A stretch of DNA of 64,000 nt from Teredinibacter turnerae (GCF_037935975.1 NZ_CP149817.1:62001-126000), one strand, 5' to 3'; positions 39,653 to 49,490 are shown, numbered from the stretch's first letter. Notes: generated from the sequence alone by a model not told the origin. Made by a program: numbers and translations.

Positions 39653-41794
39653 GTGTGGTTACACGCGAACTACACCCCCATATTAAATTACGATGGTGAA
39701 GTTACTAAAATTATAAAAACGGCCAATGATATTACGCTCGAGAAGCTCACCTCGATTGATAAAGACGCGCGTCTTAAGGCAACGGATCGCAGTTTTCTCT
39801 ACGCAGAATACGATGTAAACGGTGCGATTCTTTCAGCAAACGAAAACTTTCTGAATCTTATGGGGTACAGCCTGGAACAACTCGAGGACAAAACCCATAA
39901 ATTATTTGTCAGTCGTGAGACCAGTAACTCTGCACATTATCAAAACAACTGGCAAACATTAAACAACGGCGGCACTGTTCATGGTGAATTCAGTGTGATC
40001 ACCAAGAAAGGTAATCGCCTCTGGTTGCAGAGTAATTTCAGCCCGGTAATCGGCCCGCTGGGAACCACGATAAAAGTTATTGAGTACAGCGTCGATATCA
40101 CCGATAAAAAATTACAAACGATAGAGAACGACCGGATTCTGCGCAGCGTATCCGCAACAAATATTATTCTGCGGTTCGACGCAAGAGGGAAAATAACCAG
40201 TTGCAGCGATTCGGCTAAACAGACATTTGGCGTGGAGGAGGCGAGTAATATTCCGGATCTGCACAAAATGGTTGCGGAAATGACAATGATTGGCGAACTG
40301 AACAATATCGATGTAATGGCCAGTATTCGCGCTGGTGAAGAAGTGGTAGGCGAGTTTAAATATGTTAACGACAGGCAGGAGTCGAAATGGCTAGTGGGCA
40401 CTATTTCGCCCATGTTAAACCAGGACAATAATTTATTTGCCATTTATTTTATCGCAAATGATATTACCAAGGATAAGTCCCTCAGTCTGGACTCCCAAAG
40501 CAAGCTGCTCGCCATAAGCCGATCGCAGTCCATCGCGGAATTTAACGTGGATGGATATATAATCTCTGCTAACGATAATTTTTTGGCGTTGGTCGGTTAC
40601 AAATTCGAAGAGATTCGCGGTAAGCATCACCGCATGTTTGTACCGGATAATGTTGCTGTAAGCAGCGAATACCAGGCATTTTGGGACAAACTTGGGCGCG
40701 GTGACTTCGATTCAGGAGAATATCGCAGGGTCGGTAAAAAGGGGCGCGATATCTGGATACGGGCGACCTACAACCCTGTATTCGATGTGTATGGTAAGTT
40801 GGTCAAGATTGTTAAATTTGCGTCGGATATAACGGCGGAAAAAATTCGCAGTGTCGAATTGGCTGCAAGACTGAATGCGATTGATGTGGGGCTGGCAGTC
40901 ATTGAGTTCGATCTGGAAGGTAATGTGCTGGATGCAAACCGTAATTTCCTCGCGGCTATGGGTTACACCCTGCGCGAAGTCAAGGGTCAGCACCACTCCA
41001 TCTTCTGTTCACCGGAATATATTCGCAGTGATGAGTATCGAACGTTTTGGGTAAATTTAAGCGAAGGTGAAATGGCGTCCGGACGCTTTCATCGGGTGGG
41101 AAAGTACGATCGCGATGTCTGGATTCAGGCCACCTATAACCCAATTTATAACGTGAACGGCGAACCCTCAGGTGTTATTAAATACGCGTACGACGTTACC
41201 AAGGAAGTCCTGCTGGAAAAAGAACTCACTCAAAAATCACTGCAGTTGAGTGAAACCGTCGGTGAACTTATTGAACTGATCAAACAAATTTCCTCCAACT
41301 CGCTGGATGCCCGGGAATCGGCCGGTAATTCCAGTATGGCCGCAACGGCGGGCATGGCGGCACTGGAAGAATCCATTCGCGCGATACGCGGTATCCAAAG
41401 CAGCTCCGATAAAGTCGGCGAAATTGTTTCGACTATCTCCGGTATTGCCTCGCAAACGAACCTGTTAGCGTTTAACGTGGCAATTGAAGCGGCAAGGGCC
41501 GGCGAAAATGGCGTAGGCTTTTCGGTGGTTGCCGCAGAGGTACGCAAGCTCGCCGAGCGCAGTTCGTCTGCAGCACAGGAAATTCGTTCGCTGATCGACA
41601 ACTCGTCGCAACAGGTGGCCCAGGGGGCTGAAGTTAGTAAAACCGCGGCTAAATCATTCGAAGGGATTATTGAAACTGTTGCGCAAACGCAGAGCTACGT
41701 GGACCAGATCGCAGAGTGCACTCAGCGCCAGGAAAAAGTGACAAAGCTGGTAAACGATCTGATATTCGAATTGCGCGATACCATTGGTAAGTAA
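39653..41794 (+). CDS. Soluble multi-PAS chemoreceptor, 3' part with MCP signalling domain
   Basis: The frame is open from 39482, but its first usable start is GTG 39653, inside PAS 3. It encodes at least four more PAS units (starts near residues 45, 160, 285 and 405; three share the ANxNFLxxxGY motif and DITxEK ends) and then a methyl-accepting signalling domain (about 530-713). The hairpin tip is [48 protein letters not shown], broken here by the reading rule but continuous in the protein. There is no HAMP or membrane helix. The tandem PAS array suggests sensing of a soluble ligand or redox state. The three-CheW gene follows 12 bp later. Confidence 0.85.
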   Translation: MWLHANYTPILNYDGEVTKIIKTANDITLEKLTSIDKDARLKATDRSFLYAEYDVNGAILSANENFLNLMGYSLEQLEDKTHKLFVSRETSNSAHYQNNWQTLNNGGTVHGEFSVITKKGNRLWLQSNFSPVIGPLGTTIKVIEYSVDITDKKLQTIENDRILRSVSATNIILRFDARGKITSCSDSAKQTFGVEEASNIPDLHKMVAEMTMIGELNNIDVMASIRAGEEVVGEFKYVNDRQESKWLVGTISPMLNQDNNLFAIYFIANDITKDKSLSLDSQSKLLAISRSQSIAEFNVDGYIISANDNFLALVGYKFEEIRGKHHRMFVPDNVAVSSEYQAFWDKLGRGDFDSGEYRRVGKKGRDIWIRATYNPVFDVYGKLVKIVKFASDITAEKIRSVELAARLNAIDVGLAVIEFDLEGNVLDANRNFLAAMGYTLREVKGQHHSIFCSPEYIRSDEYRTFWVNLSEGEMASGRFHRVGKYDRDVWIQATYNPIYNVNGEPSGVIKYAYDVTKEVLLEKELTQKSLQLSETVGELIELIKQISSNSLDARESAGNSSMAATAGMAALEESIRAIRGIQSSSDKVGEIVSTISGIASQTNLLAFNVAIEAARAGENGVGFSVVAAEVRKLAERSSSAAQEIRSLIDNSSQQVAQGAEVSKTAAKSFEGIIETVAQTQSYVDQIAECTQRQEKVTKLVNDLIFELRDTIGK

Positions 41795-41806
41795 GCGGTC
41801 CCAGAC

Positions 41807-43393
41807 ATGAGTAAGCAAACGTTCGGCGTGGTATCTCTTGGGCGTTACCATTTGGGTATCGAGTTGCGTTTGTTACGTGAGGTGGTTGAGCGGGAGAACG
41901 AGTTTAATTTGCCCGGGCACTCTGAGTGGGTGGTGGGCGGTATTCTTTTGCGCGGTGAAAATATTCCTCTGGTCGATCTGACCCAGATGTTAGGAGATGT
42001 CAGTACAGACGAAGAGAACACACTTTATTGCGCGGCCATCGTGGATGTCGGCGATAAAACCGTGGGCATCGTGTGTCAAATTCCAGAGGGAGTGATTACT
42101 GTCGATACCAAAGATATTGCAGAGATACACCACAGCTCTGTACCCAAGCATGTTATCCGGCGCGGCGTGCATTTTAATAGTGTAAGTTTAAATGCGAATT
42201 CAGCCAGTACTGATTTATCCAGTCAATTTATTTGCCTGCTCGATGTGGAGCGGCTTCTCGCCATAGACGGAATTACCAGTGTGCGCTCGTCTAAGCGCAA
42301 AATAGAATCCGGTCTTAATTTGCTTTCCAACCTGGATGCGCAGCACGCATTGCTTTTTCAAATAGGTAGCATTCCCTGCGCTATGGGTACGGAACCTGTA
42401 GTGACATTATTGGATAAATCCACCATTAGGGATGTGTCTTACCGGTCTGATATTCTGATTGGCGAAGTTATTCTCGACGGCCTGGCAGTACCCTGTATTA
42501 ATACCGCGAAACTGATTAATTTGCGCGCGGATGTTGCGCAGTGCCGGCAGCTGGTCGTGCTAAAAATTGGCAATGGTATGGTCGGGCTTTTGGTGGCCGA
42601 TATTTTTGATGTGGTGTATTGCTCGCCGGGCGAGCGCTCTGTGCCGATTAATATTGCCGGGCTACAAGTGGAGTATTTTCATTCCCTATTACCAATCAAG
42701 GCGGTTCAAGGGGTTGAGAACCAGGATATCCACGGGATTCGCGAATACTTTTTCTACTTGGACGTTAAAGAGCTCTGTGCCAGCGAAAAAATTCAGAGTA
42801 TTGCCAAATCAACCTATAAAGTTACCGGTGCGGAAGCGGCGGTTGAGGAGCGAGATCTCACGCTCGATTACACCTATTCGAGAGAACACCAGTCGTTGCG
42901 ATTTAGAGCGCGGCGGGAGGTGTTAGCTGTGCTCAGCTCCATTGCGGAAATCTTGTATTTGAAAGATTGCGATGTGATGTTTTTAGATGCCACGCACCTG
43001 CGAGCGATTATGCTATTTCGGAATGAATCGGTTCCTATTTTATATCTGGGTGCACTTTTGCAGGAAAGTGAAGACGATGACGTATCGAAAACGCACGCGA
43101 ATGGATTGGCCAGCGAGGTAATACTTTTAGTGCGTTGTGACAGTGGTTATTTTGGCTTCGCGATTGATGAAATGATCAGCATCGACAATATTGAATGGAC
43201 TAAAGACAGTTCGCCGATGCTGGTTAAAGAAGTGCTTGCCAGCGCCTTTTACGATACGCCTATGGCCGAGTGCTGGCGCATCACAAAAACTGTTCAGGGA
43301 CAGAAGAAGTACTACCATTCGCTGGATTTATGCAAGCTCGCGAACTTGCTCGTGCACGGTGATACCCCCTGGTTCGAGGCGCAGGTCAATTAG
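41807..43393 (+). CDS. Protein with three CheW-like domains
   Basis: This 528-residue protein contains three CheW-type modules, about residues 5-160 (FGVVSLGRYHLGIELRLLRE, VVGGILLRGENIPLVDL), 175-335 (HALLFQIGSIPCAMGTEPV, IGEVILDGLAVPCINTAKL) and 360-520 (QSLRFRARREVLAVLSSIAE, AIMLFRNESVPILYLGALL, VRCDSGYFGFAIDEMIS). CheW couples receptors to the kinase CheA; multi-CheW proteins can bridge arrays. No CheA is in the window. Its 12-bp distance from the chemoreceptor suggests they work together. The stop codon TAG lies inside a 20-bp copy of a mobile-element end (43388-43407). Confidence 0.85.
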   Translation: MSKQTFGVVSLGRYHLGIELRLLREVVERENEFNLPGHSEWVVGGILLRGENIPLVDLTQMLGDVSTDEENTLYCAAIVDVGDKTVGIVCQIPEGVITVDTKDIAEIHHSSVPKHVIRRGVHFNSVSLNANSASTDLSSQFICLLDVERLLAIDGITSVRSSKRKIESGLNLLSNLDAQHALLFQIGSIPCAMGTEPVVTLLDKSTIRDVSYRSDILIGEVILDGLAVPCINTAKLINLRADVAQCRQLVVLKIGNGMVGLLVADIFDVVYCSPGERSVPINIAGLQVEYFHSLLPIKAVQGVENQDIHGIREYFFYLDVKELCASEKIQSIAKSTYKVTGAEAAVEERDLTLDYTYSREHQSLRFRARREVLAVLSSIAEILYLKDCDVMFLDATHLRAIMLFRNESVPILYLGALLQESEDDDVSKTHANGLASEVILLVRCDSGYFGFAIDEMISIDNIEWTKDSSPMLVKEVLASAFYDTPMAECWRITKTVQGQKKYYHSLDLCKLANLLVHGDTPWFEAQVN

Positions 43394-43407
43394 TGTTAAC
43401 AGGCCCT
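43388..43407 (+). repeat. Relic of the MITE inverted terminal repeat
   Basis: AATTAGTGTTAACAGGCCCT is identical over all 20 bases to the right end of the element at 49491-49753 (49735-49754). It lies in the 17-bp space between two convergent genes and supplies the TAG stop of the CheW-type gene. No second end or TA duplication is present here. Confidence 0.75.
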
Positions 43408-43410
43408 GGT

Positions 43411-44037
43411 TTAAAAATCCTTCATCATAATCACTGCCTGGGTGCGATTACTGATGCCCAACTTGCGAAAAATGGCGGTGATATGGGCTTTCACCGTGGC
43501 CTCTGTGACCCCCATTTCAAAACCAATCTGCTTGTTCAGCCAGCCTTCCCGCAATAAGCACAACACGCGATATTGTTGGGGTGTCAGGGTAGCTATTTTC
43601 GCGGCGAGATCCCGCTCTTCATTGGCTACCGGTGTCAGCGTATGGGTGAATTCGTCGGGCACCCAGTGGTTGCCTTCCAGCATGGATTGAATGGCACTTT
43701 GGATTTTTTGCGGCGAGCAGGATTTGGGAATGTACCCGCAGGCACCGTGGCCCATGGCGCGGCTGATGGTATTGGGCTCTTCTACGGCGGAAATAATAGC
43801 GACCGGAATGCTGGGGAATTTTTCGCGCACCATAATTAAACCGAACAGATCTTTGCAGCCGGGCATGTGCAGATCGAGCAGTAGCAGGTCGGTTTCGTCA
43901 TTTTTCTCAAGCTCCTGGATGGTGCTTTCCAGGCTGATAGATTGGCTGACAACAGAATCAGGATAATTGCTTTTTATGACGCCGAGAATTGCGTTTCGAA
44001 ACAACGGATGGTCATCGGCGATATGAAAATTGTACAT
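43411..44037 (-). CDS. NarL/FixJ-type (LuxR-family) response regulator
   Basis: The receiver domain begins MYNFHIADDHPLFRNAILGVI, with phospho-acceptor Asp in LLLLDLHMPGC, a Ser (AIISAVEE) and Lys in YIPKSCSP. A LuxR-type helix-turn-helix forms the C-terminus (LTPQQYRVLCLLREGWLNKQIGFEMGVTEATVKAHITAIFRKLGI). I start at ATG 44037 because the receiver begins there; ATG 44052 and one at 44103 are possible. The ATGTACAA/ATGTACAA doublet at the start is curious. It is divergent from the porin gene, which it may control; relatives called AgmR/ErdR regulate alcohol and acetate use. No cognate kinase is adjacent. Confidence 0.87.
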   Translation of the reverse strand: MYNFHIADDHPLFRNAILGVIKSNYPDSVVSQSISLESTIQELEKNDETDLLLLDLHMPGCKDLFGLIMVREKFPSIPVAIISAVEEPNTISRAMGHGACGYIPKSCSPQKIQSAIQSMLEGNHWVPDEFTHTLTPVANEERDLAAKIATLTPQQYRVLCLLREGWLNKQIGFEMGVTEATVKAHITAIFRKLGISNRTQAVIMMKDF

Positions 44038-44522
44038 GGCAGATTTGTACATAGCAGATAGAGTTACGTTCCTTACAGGCCTTCCGAGGATGCATTCGAA
44101 CAAATATTACCGGCAAGGAGAAATACTGCAGCCTAGTTTGACCTACAACAATTAGACAAACGTCTAGGCGCGGTAGTGTAGCACCTGCCTGGACGCAATA
44201 GTATCTACCAATCTTGGGGGTTTTGGTACGACGCTATTGTATTCAGGTCAGGCGGCGCCAGCCCGGAACCCACCCAACACAGCAAATGGCACCCTCGGCG
44301 TAAACCTTCCTCACACCAGGTTTACAATTTCTACCAATGCCACTGCTTTCCGGGCTGGCCATTCTACGCCGCTTCACTTCTCCTGACTTCTCAATTCGAT
44401 AAGACTTTAGTAGATCTTCGACTAATATCTAATTGTTGTGGTGCCCCTGCGGGGCGACCCTTCTCGTGCGTTTCAACCGGTAGCGGTACAGCCGGATCTT
44501 CTATAAAAAAAGGAGTCAGCTG
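44038..44522. other. Regulatory region between the response regulator and porin genes
   Basis: 485 bp without a gene. Features seen: TAGAC-AAAC-GTCTA (44153-44166), a small palindrome that may be a regulator half-site, and GCCCC-TGC-GGGGC (44443-44455), a strong hairpin in the porin leader without T-run. Porin leaders are often targets of small RNAs, but I see no specific site. Confidence 0.4.
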
Positions 44523-45695
44523 ATGAAATTCCGAAAGCCTTTGGCGATTGCCGTGGCAGCAACAACCATTTTATCTGGTGCGTCACATGCGGTTACGGTG
44601 GGGAAAATAAATGAGACAACCGTCACTCTTGGCGGCTTTATAAAACTGGACGCGATCTCAACGGACTATAGCGACGGTACCGCCGCTGCAGGCTCAATCG
44701 GACGGGATTTTTATGTACCCTCCACCACGCCAGTTGGCGGCGAATCGGAAAATCGTGTTTTCGATATGCACGCCCGCCAAACCCGATTTAATCTTGGTAC
44801 GCTCACCGAGCTTGACGGCCACAAACTCAAAACCTTTATTGAACTTGATTTTATGGCGACGCCCAACGGCGACGAGCGAATCAGTAATTCGTACACCCCA
44901 CGTTTGCGACACGCATTTTTGCAATACGATAACTGGTTAATGGGGCAAACCTGGTCGACCTTTCAAAATGTGGGTTCACTGCCAGAAACTGTCGACTTTA
45001 TTGGTAACACCGATTTCGGTATTTTTGTGCGCCAGGCACAAATTCGTTATACCGCAGGCGGGTTTCAATTTGCCGTAGAAAATCCGGAGACGACAATCAC
45101 GCCATTTGGCGGTGGTGGACGAATTGTCGCAGACGACAATATGCTTCCGGATTTTATCGCACGCTATAACCTAAAAGCGGGCGGTTTAGACATGGCTTTC
45201 GCAGGTTTGGCACGTGAATTAAGTTATAACACCGAGGGTTCTGGCGGCAACATCGACAGCTCGACAACGTCGTTTGGTCTCAGTATTACCGGTAAGTACA
45301 CGTTTCCCAACAAAAGTGATCTGCGTTTCGGGGTAAACACCGGTAGCGGTATGGGTCGCTATATTGGCTTGAATGTGGCCAATGGTGCCGTGCTGGATGC
45401 GGATGGTGAACTCGAGGCCATTGATTCTACTGCCGCGTATATCGCCTACCGGCATATGTGGAATGCCAAGTGGCGCTCCAACGTTACCTACTCTGCGATT
45501 GAGATCGATAACGATACCGATCTCACCGGTATGGGAGTTACCAGCTCCACCAGCAGTGTGCGCGTGAACCTGTTTTATAGCCCGGTACCGGCGCTGTCAT
45601 TTGGTGGCGAAGTGGCCGTCGCTAATCGCGAACTGGAAAGTGAAGTGGATGGCAGCATGACGCGCCTGCAGTTCACGGCGAAGCTGGGCTTCTAG
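44523..45695 (+). CDS. DcaP-like outer membrane porin
   Basis: This 390-residue protein has a signal peptide ending GASHA (residue 23) and then a beta-barrel with alternating hydrophobic residues and a final C-terminal Phe (FTAKLGF), the usual signal for the BAM machinery. The motifs VTLGGFIKLDAISTDYSDG, RDFYVPSTTPVGGES, HARQTRFNLGT, FIELDFMATPNGDERISNSYTPRLRHAFLQYDNWLMGQTWSTF match DcaP family porins, which take up dicarboxylates or other anionic compounds in Acinetobacter and relatives. The ribosome site is AAAAAAGGAG. Confidence 0.88.
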   Translation: MKFRKPLAIAVAATTILSGASHAVTVGKINETTVTLGGFIKLDAISTDYSDGTAAAGSIGRDFYVPSTTPVGGESENRVFDMHARQTRFNLGTLTELDGHKLKTFIELDFMATPNGDERISNSYTPRLRHAFLQYDNWLMGQTWSTFQNVGSLPETVDFIGNTDFGIFVRQAQIRYTAGGFQFAVENPETTITPFGGGGRIVADDNMLPDFIARYNLKAGGLDMAFAGLARELSYNTEGSGGNIDSSTTSFGLSITGKYTFPNKSDLRFGVNTGSGMGRYIGLNVANGAVLDADGELEAIDSTAAYIAYRHMWNAKWRSNVTYSAIEIDNDTDLTGMGVTSSTSSVRVNLFYSPVPALSFGGEVAVANRELESEVDGSMTRLQFTAKLGF

Positions 45696-45845
45696 CGTGG
45701 CTGAGGTTTTTCTCGATATAGCCGGTGAATTTTAAGCTGTTAGATTAACTGGTGTGTTGCCGCAAGGTGATGGCTGTGCTCTTTGGGGCTCAATACAACT
45801 TGCGGCTTTGTTGTGACTATGAAACTTTTTTCAGCACGAAACTTT

Positions 45846-45883
45846 TTTTGACTATGAAGCCTGGTTTTGACTATGAAGCCTGG
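45846..45883 (+). repeat. Two exact copies of a 19-bp unit
   Basis: TTTTGACTATGAAGCCTGG occurs twice head to tail (45846-45864, 45865-45883), with a weaker copy (TTGTGACTATGAAAC) at 45811. It lies just past the stop of bfr. An inverted repeat GCCGCAAG/CTTGCGGC (45759-45806) before it may end the porin transcript. Confidence 0.8.
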
Positions 45884-45885
45884 CG

Positions 45886-46353
45886 TTACATTTGTGATTG
45901 CAGATAATTTTTCAGGCCAACTTTTTTGATCAGCCCCAGTTGCTGTTCCAGCCAGTGGGCGTGGTCATTTTCAGTGTCGTCCAGCAATTCGGTTAACATG
46001 GTACGGGTAACGTAGTCCTGTTCGCGCTCGCACAGCTCGATGGTTTCTTTCAGGGCCTGTGCCACTTCAACTTCTACATTCAGGTCGCTTTGCAGCATCG
46101 CCGGAACATCCTGACCGATGTTAATTGGCGCACGAGAGACCATGTCTGGTCGTCCTTCCAGCATCAGCATGCGGGCAATCAGTTTCTGTGCGTGACCTTT
46201 TTCGTCCTCAAACTCGTGGCCGATGCGCTCCTGCAGTTTACTTAAGCCCCAATCAGCATACATTTCTGAGTGGATAAAATATTGGTCCATGGCGGTGAGT
46301 TCGAAGGCCAAAAGCTGATTGAGAGCGTCGATAACGGTTTGTTTACCTTGCAT
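45886..46353 (-). CDS. bfr: Bacterioferritin
   Basis: Bfr stores iron in 24-subunit cages and oxidises Fe(II) at a di-iron centre. The 155-residue product shows the four-helix pattern with the ferroxidase ligands: Glu18 (FELTAMDQYF), Glu and His in IGHEFEDEKGHAQKLIARMLMLEGRP, Glu in VEVEVAQALKETIELCE, and Glu/His in LLDDTENDHAHWLEQQL. The Met in LIARMLMLEG fits the haem-binding Met52. GQDVPAMLQSDLNVE is a strong Bfr signature. No Bfd partner is next to it. Confidence 0.96.
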   Translation of the reverse strand: MQGKQTVIDALNQLLAFELTAMDQYFIHSEMYADWGLSKLQERIGHEFEDEKGHAQKLIARMLMLEGRPDMVSRAPINIGQDVPAMLQSDLNVEVEVAQALKETIELCEREQDYVTRTMLTELLDDTENDHAHWLEQQLGLIKKVGLKNYLQSQM

Positions 46354-46630
46354 GAGCTGTGTTTCCTACAATAAAGGCGTTGCTGAGTTGTTACAGGGAA
46401 TTATAGAGAGCCCGACGCCAATGTGAACCTATAGTTGGCCCTGGATGGACTCAAAACAAGTTTCAGGCGACATAAGCACAAAATTTCACCTGTATCTGTC
46501 CCAGGAACTTACCCTTAGCCGTGGCATCCAATATACAGTCTGTAGGGCTGATGCTCAGTACAAGGCAGTGCGCCTGTTCATGGGCCGGCAGCAGTGAATA
46601 GTCGTCAATTTGGAGTCGTCTGGAGTTGTT

Positions 46631-47554
46631 ATGTCCGACCATCAAGAGCCGCGCCCGGAGGGCGATAGCCAGCGAACCTCGATGCTGGTGCCAACTATTG
46701 TACTGGGTGTCATCGCTGCGTTTGCTCTTATCTATCTCTTTTTCTTCCAGTCGGACGACCGGGCTCCCGAACCGGAGCCGGTGCCGCAGCCCGTTCTGAA
46801 CCCGCCATCGCCCGAACCGACGCCGGTGCCACAACCGACGCTTGCGCCGACGGACATACCGAGCGTGAGCGCCGAGCCCAAGCCCACGCCGGTACCCTTG
46901 CCCGAGCTTAATACCAGCGACGAACCTCTGGCTAAGAGCCTGGAGGATAAAGGACTCGGCGATTTAGTGGTGTATCTCACGCCCGATGAGGTGATTCGCA
47001 AAACCGCACGGGCCGTGTACAGCCTGAGTAAAGGCAACGTGGTGCAGCAATATCGCCCGGTCAACGGCCCGGACTCTGCGTTTACGGCAACGGCCACCGG
47101 GGACACCGTGACTATCGAAAACCCTCGTCAGAAAGGCGAGATGACAGAGACTCCGGTGTACCGGCTGAACGTAAAAAATGCGGAACGCTATACCCCGCTG
47201 GTCAATCTGCTGCGTACTACAGACAAGGCGACGCTTGTCAGCGTGTATGAACGTTACTATCCGCTTTTGCAGCAGGCGTACCAGGAGTTGGGAGAAGGCC
47301 CTGCAGATTTTCATAAGGTGGTGTTGGCATCCCTGGACAGCATGATCAATGCGCCGGACCCACGTGAGGAGCCTAAGTTGATTCGCACCAGCGTGCAGTA
47401 CCAATTTTTAAAACCCGAATATGAAGCCCTGCCGCAGGCGCAAAAGCTGATGCTGCGCATGGGCAAGATGAATCGCCGCGTACTGGTAGAAGAGCTTAAA
47501 ACCTTGCGCGCGGCACTGGCAGATGCACAGCTCGGTAGCGCCGCGAGCCATTAG
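46631..47554 (+). CDS. DUF3014 family membrane-anchored protein
   Basis: One membrane helix near the N-terminus (TSMLVPTIVLGVIAAFALIYLFFF, about residues 17-40) precedes a Pro/Glu-rich spacer (PEPEPVPQPVLNPPSPEPTP) that probably spans the periplasm. The DUF3014 domain follows (about 100-300) with LTPDEVIRKTARAVYSLSKG, YTPLVNLL, YERYYPLLQQAYQELG and KPEYEALPQAQKLMLRMG. The function is unknown. I choose ATG 46631 because GGAG precedes it at a good distance; an earlier start would add seven residues. Confidence 0.85.
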   Translation: MSDHQEPRPEGDSQRTSMLVPTIVLGVIAAFALIYLFFFQSDDRAPEPEPVPQPVLNPPSPEPTPVPQPTLAPTDIPSVSAEPKPTPVPLPELNTSDEPLAKSLEDKGLGDLVVYLTPDEVIRKTARAVYSLSKGNVVQQYRPVNGPDSAFTATATGDTVTIENPRQKGEMTETPVYRLNVKNAERYTPLVNLLRTTDKATLVSVYERYYPLLQQAYQELGEGPADFHKVVLASLDSMINAPDPREEPKLIRTSVQYQFLKPEYEALPQAQKLMLRMGKMNRRVLVEELKTLRAALADAQLGSAASH

Positions 47555-47606
47555 TTCAATTTTGCTGGCTCATTAAGGTCGAGCGCGGCACTCTGAGGGA
47601 GAGACA

Positions 47607-48062
47607 ATGAAATACGGAACGCTGTTATTAGCGCTAGTGTGCGCGTGCTTGGGTACAGGGAGCGCGATGGCAGACGATAAAGCGCCGCAGATGAGCGATA
47701 TTCTCAGTGCGCAAACCGGCCAAAACGGCCGCGAATGCGTGCGAGTAAATGATATACGCGGTTACGGCTACCAGGACCGGGTACTAACCATGGACGCGCG
47801 AGGCGGCTACTATGTGGCAACCACATTGTTTCGCTGTCACGATTTGGAGTCGTCCACGGCGGCTGCATTCAATGGTACTTTCGGAGAAATTTGTGGGGGT
47901 GGTGGCAGTTCGGTTGGGCGTCGCCTTGGCCGCTGTCCTATTGGTAAAGTATTTAAGTTCGACAATCGTCAGCAGGCGTTTGAAGCGCTGGATCAGGCAA
48001 AGCAGACACTGTCTGACGCCGGCGTGATTCAAGCGCGAAATCTGGTGCTTACCCACTACTAG
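47607..48062 (+). CDS. Exported small protein, DUF6491-like
   Basis: This 151-residue product has a signal peptide (LLLALVCACLGTGSAMA). The mature part has ECVRVNDIRGYGYQDRVLTMDARGGYYVATTLFRCHDLES and a later CGGGGSS...RCPIGKVFKF. The pattern of four cysteines, C-x-R-x-x-D-I, a GGYY turn and C-x-I-G-x-V resembles DUF6491, a family of short exported proteins of unknown role. I am moderately sure. It lies 52 bp after the DUF3014 gene on the same strand. Confidence 0.65.
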   Translation: MKYGTLLLALVCACLGTGSAMADDKAPQMSDILSAQTGQNGRECVRVNDIRGYGYQDRVLTMDARGGYYVATTLFRCHDLESSTAAAFNGTFGEICGGGGSSVGRRLGRCPIGKVFKFDNRQQAFEALDQAKQTLSDAGVIQARNLVLTHY

Positions 48063-48164
48063 GCCGCTTCTAATTCCCTGCCACCTCCTATCGGCTCAAC
48101 ACGTAAAACGGCTTAACGAAACTGAGTGCTGCAAGTAATTGCGTGCTTGGCGAGTGGAGTGTCG

Positions 48165-48208
48165 AGTGATATTTCCAGTGATATTTCCAGTGATATTTCC
48201 AGTGGTAT
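48165..48208 (+). repeat. 12-bp tandem repeat ahead of the aldolase-type gene
   Basis: AGTGATATTTCC occurs three times exactly (48165-48176, 48177-48188, 48189-48200) with a partial fourth (AGTGGTAT). It ends 33 bp before the start of the next gene, so copy number changes would alter promoter spacing. Confidence 0.88.
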
Positions 48209-48241
48209 AGTGTCGCCTTACTTCATTCGAGCCCAAGCCGT

Positions 48242-49363
48242 ATGCTTAGCGAACAATTCAAGCGCGAATTCCAAGATCAGTCCCGCCAGTGCCGATTCCG
48301 TTTGAATCGTCACCTGCCGCGGAGTATGGCGCAACGCCTGCAGGAGCTGATACCTCTGGCGTCGAAGTTTGATCAGCCCGATGTCTACGGCAAGGGCGCA
48401 ATTATCAATGAGTTTGAAACCCAGGTCGCCGAGATTGTCGGCCAGCCTGCTGCGCTGTTTTTGCCGTCAGGTACTATGGCGCAGCCAATGGCATTGCGCA
48501 TCTGGGCCGAGCAGAAGGGTAATCGACGGATCGCTTTCCACCCCACCAGCCATTTAGAACTGCACGAGGAGCATGCTTACGCTGAACTGCATCAACTGGA
48601 GGCTGTATTGGTTGGTGATTTCGCGTCCGTGGTTTCATTGGCGGATTTACAGCAAATTACTGATCCGGTTGCCGCGGTGTTGCTGGAATTACCCATGCGC
48701 GAAATCGGTGGTCAATTACCGACGTGGGCCGAGTTGCAGGCGCAGTCACAGTGGGCCAAAGAAAACGACATTGCACTGCATATGGACGGTGCACGTGTAT
48801 GGTCCTGCTCCTCCTGTTACCAGCGTTCGCTGGCTGAAATTGGCAGCCTGTTCGATTCGGTATACGTCAGCTTCTATAAGGATCTGGACGGAATTAGCGG
48901 TGCCATGTTGTGCGGGCCTGAAGATTTTATTCAGCAGGCGCGGATCTGGTTAAGGCGTTGTGGTGGCAATCTCTACGCGATGTATCCAGATATTCTCGCG
49001 GCCCGACTGGGGCTGGAAAAGCATCTGCCACGGATGCCAGAGTATGTGACAAAAACTGAAAAATTAGCGCGCTGTTTTGCATCTCACCCAGTGTTCCAGA
49101 TCATGCCGGAACAGCCGCCATGCAACCTGTTTCATCTCGTAGTCAACCTGCCTGCGGAGCAGCTAATGCCGCAGGTTGTAGCCTGTATGCAGTCGTCCGG
49201 CGTTGCCATTTTACCTTTGCCAAGAAGTGGCGAAAGCCACAGCTGCTTTGAAATTACGATTGGCGACGCTGCGCTGGCAATGAGTGATGAGCAATGGCAA
49301 GTGGCGATTTCAGATCTAGCGGACAGGATTGCAGCGATACAGAGCGATGAACCCGGCAATTAA
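48242..49363 (+). CDS. Threonine aldolase-type PLP-dependent lyase
   Basis: This 373-residue protein belongs to the low-specificity threonine aldolase/beta-eliminating lyase group (fold type I). Evidence: YGKGAIINEFETQVAEIVGQPAALFLPSGTMAQ (phosphate-loop region), HPTSHLELHEEHAY, the PLP-ring Asp in HMDGARVW, and the Schiff-base lysine Lys213 in VSFYKDLDGISGAML. It cleaves threonine or related beta-hydroxy amino acids to glycine and an aldehyde. The FYKD sequence at the lysine differs slightly from the typical S-x-SKGLG, so the substrate may differ. Right after the stop lies copy B of the dispersed repeat. Confidence 0.87.
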   Translation: MLSEQFKREFQDQSRQCRFRLNRHLPRSMAQRLQELIPLASKFDQPDVYGKGAIINEFETQVAEIVGQPAALFLPSGTMAQPMALRIWAEQKGNRRIAFHPTSHLELHEEHAYAELHQLEAVLVGDFASVVSLADLQQITDPVAAVLLELPMREIGGQLPTWAELQAQSQWAKENDIALHMDGARVWSCSSCYQRSLAEIGSLFDSVYVSFYKDLDGISGAMLCGPEDFIQQARIWLRRCGGNLYAMYPDILAARLGLEKHLPRMPEYVTKTEKLARCFASHPVFQIMPEQPPCNLFHLVVNLPAEQLMPQVVACMQSSGVAILPLPRSGESHSCFEITIGDAALAMSDEQWQVAISDLADRIAAIQSDEPGN

Positions 49364-49374
49364 TCAGGTTCCTA

Positions 49375-49490
49375 TAAATAGATGACTCTATCTATTTAAT
49401 CGTACGCCCCTGACACATTGGCGAAAATAATTCGGTTTTATGATATTTCAAACACCGTCTGCTCACTTCGCAACTTTATTTGCCAGGTTA
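49375..49490. repeat. Dispersed palindromic repeat, copy B (interrupted by a MITE)
   Basis: TAAATAG/CTATTTA (49375-49398) and its right flank (CGTACGCCCCTGACACATTGGCG) align with copy A at 25292, and ACTTCGCAACTTTATTTGCC aligns with its right end. Copy B lacks the two middle hairpins. It is broken at GTTA, where the MITE begins; the match to copy A (GTTAATAA) resumes after the MITE's right end. Confidence 0.78.
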
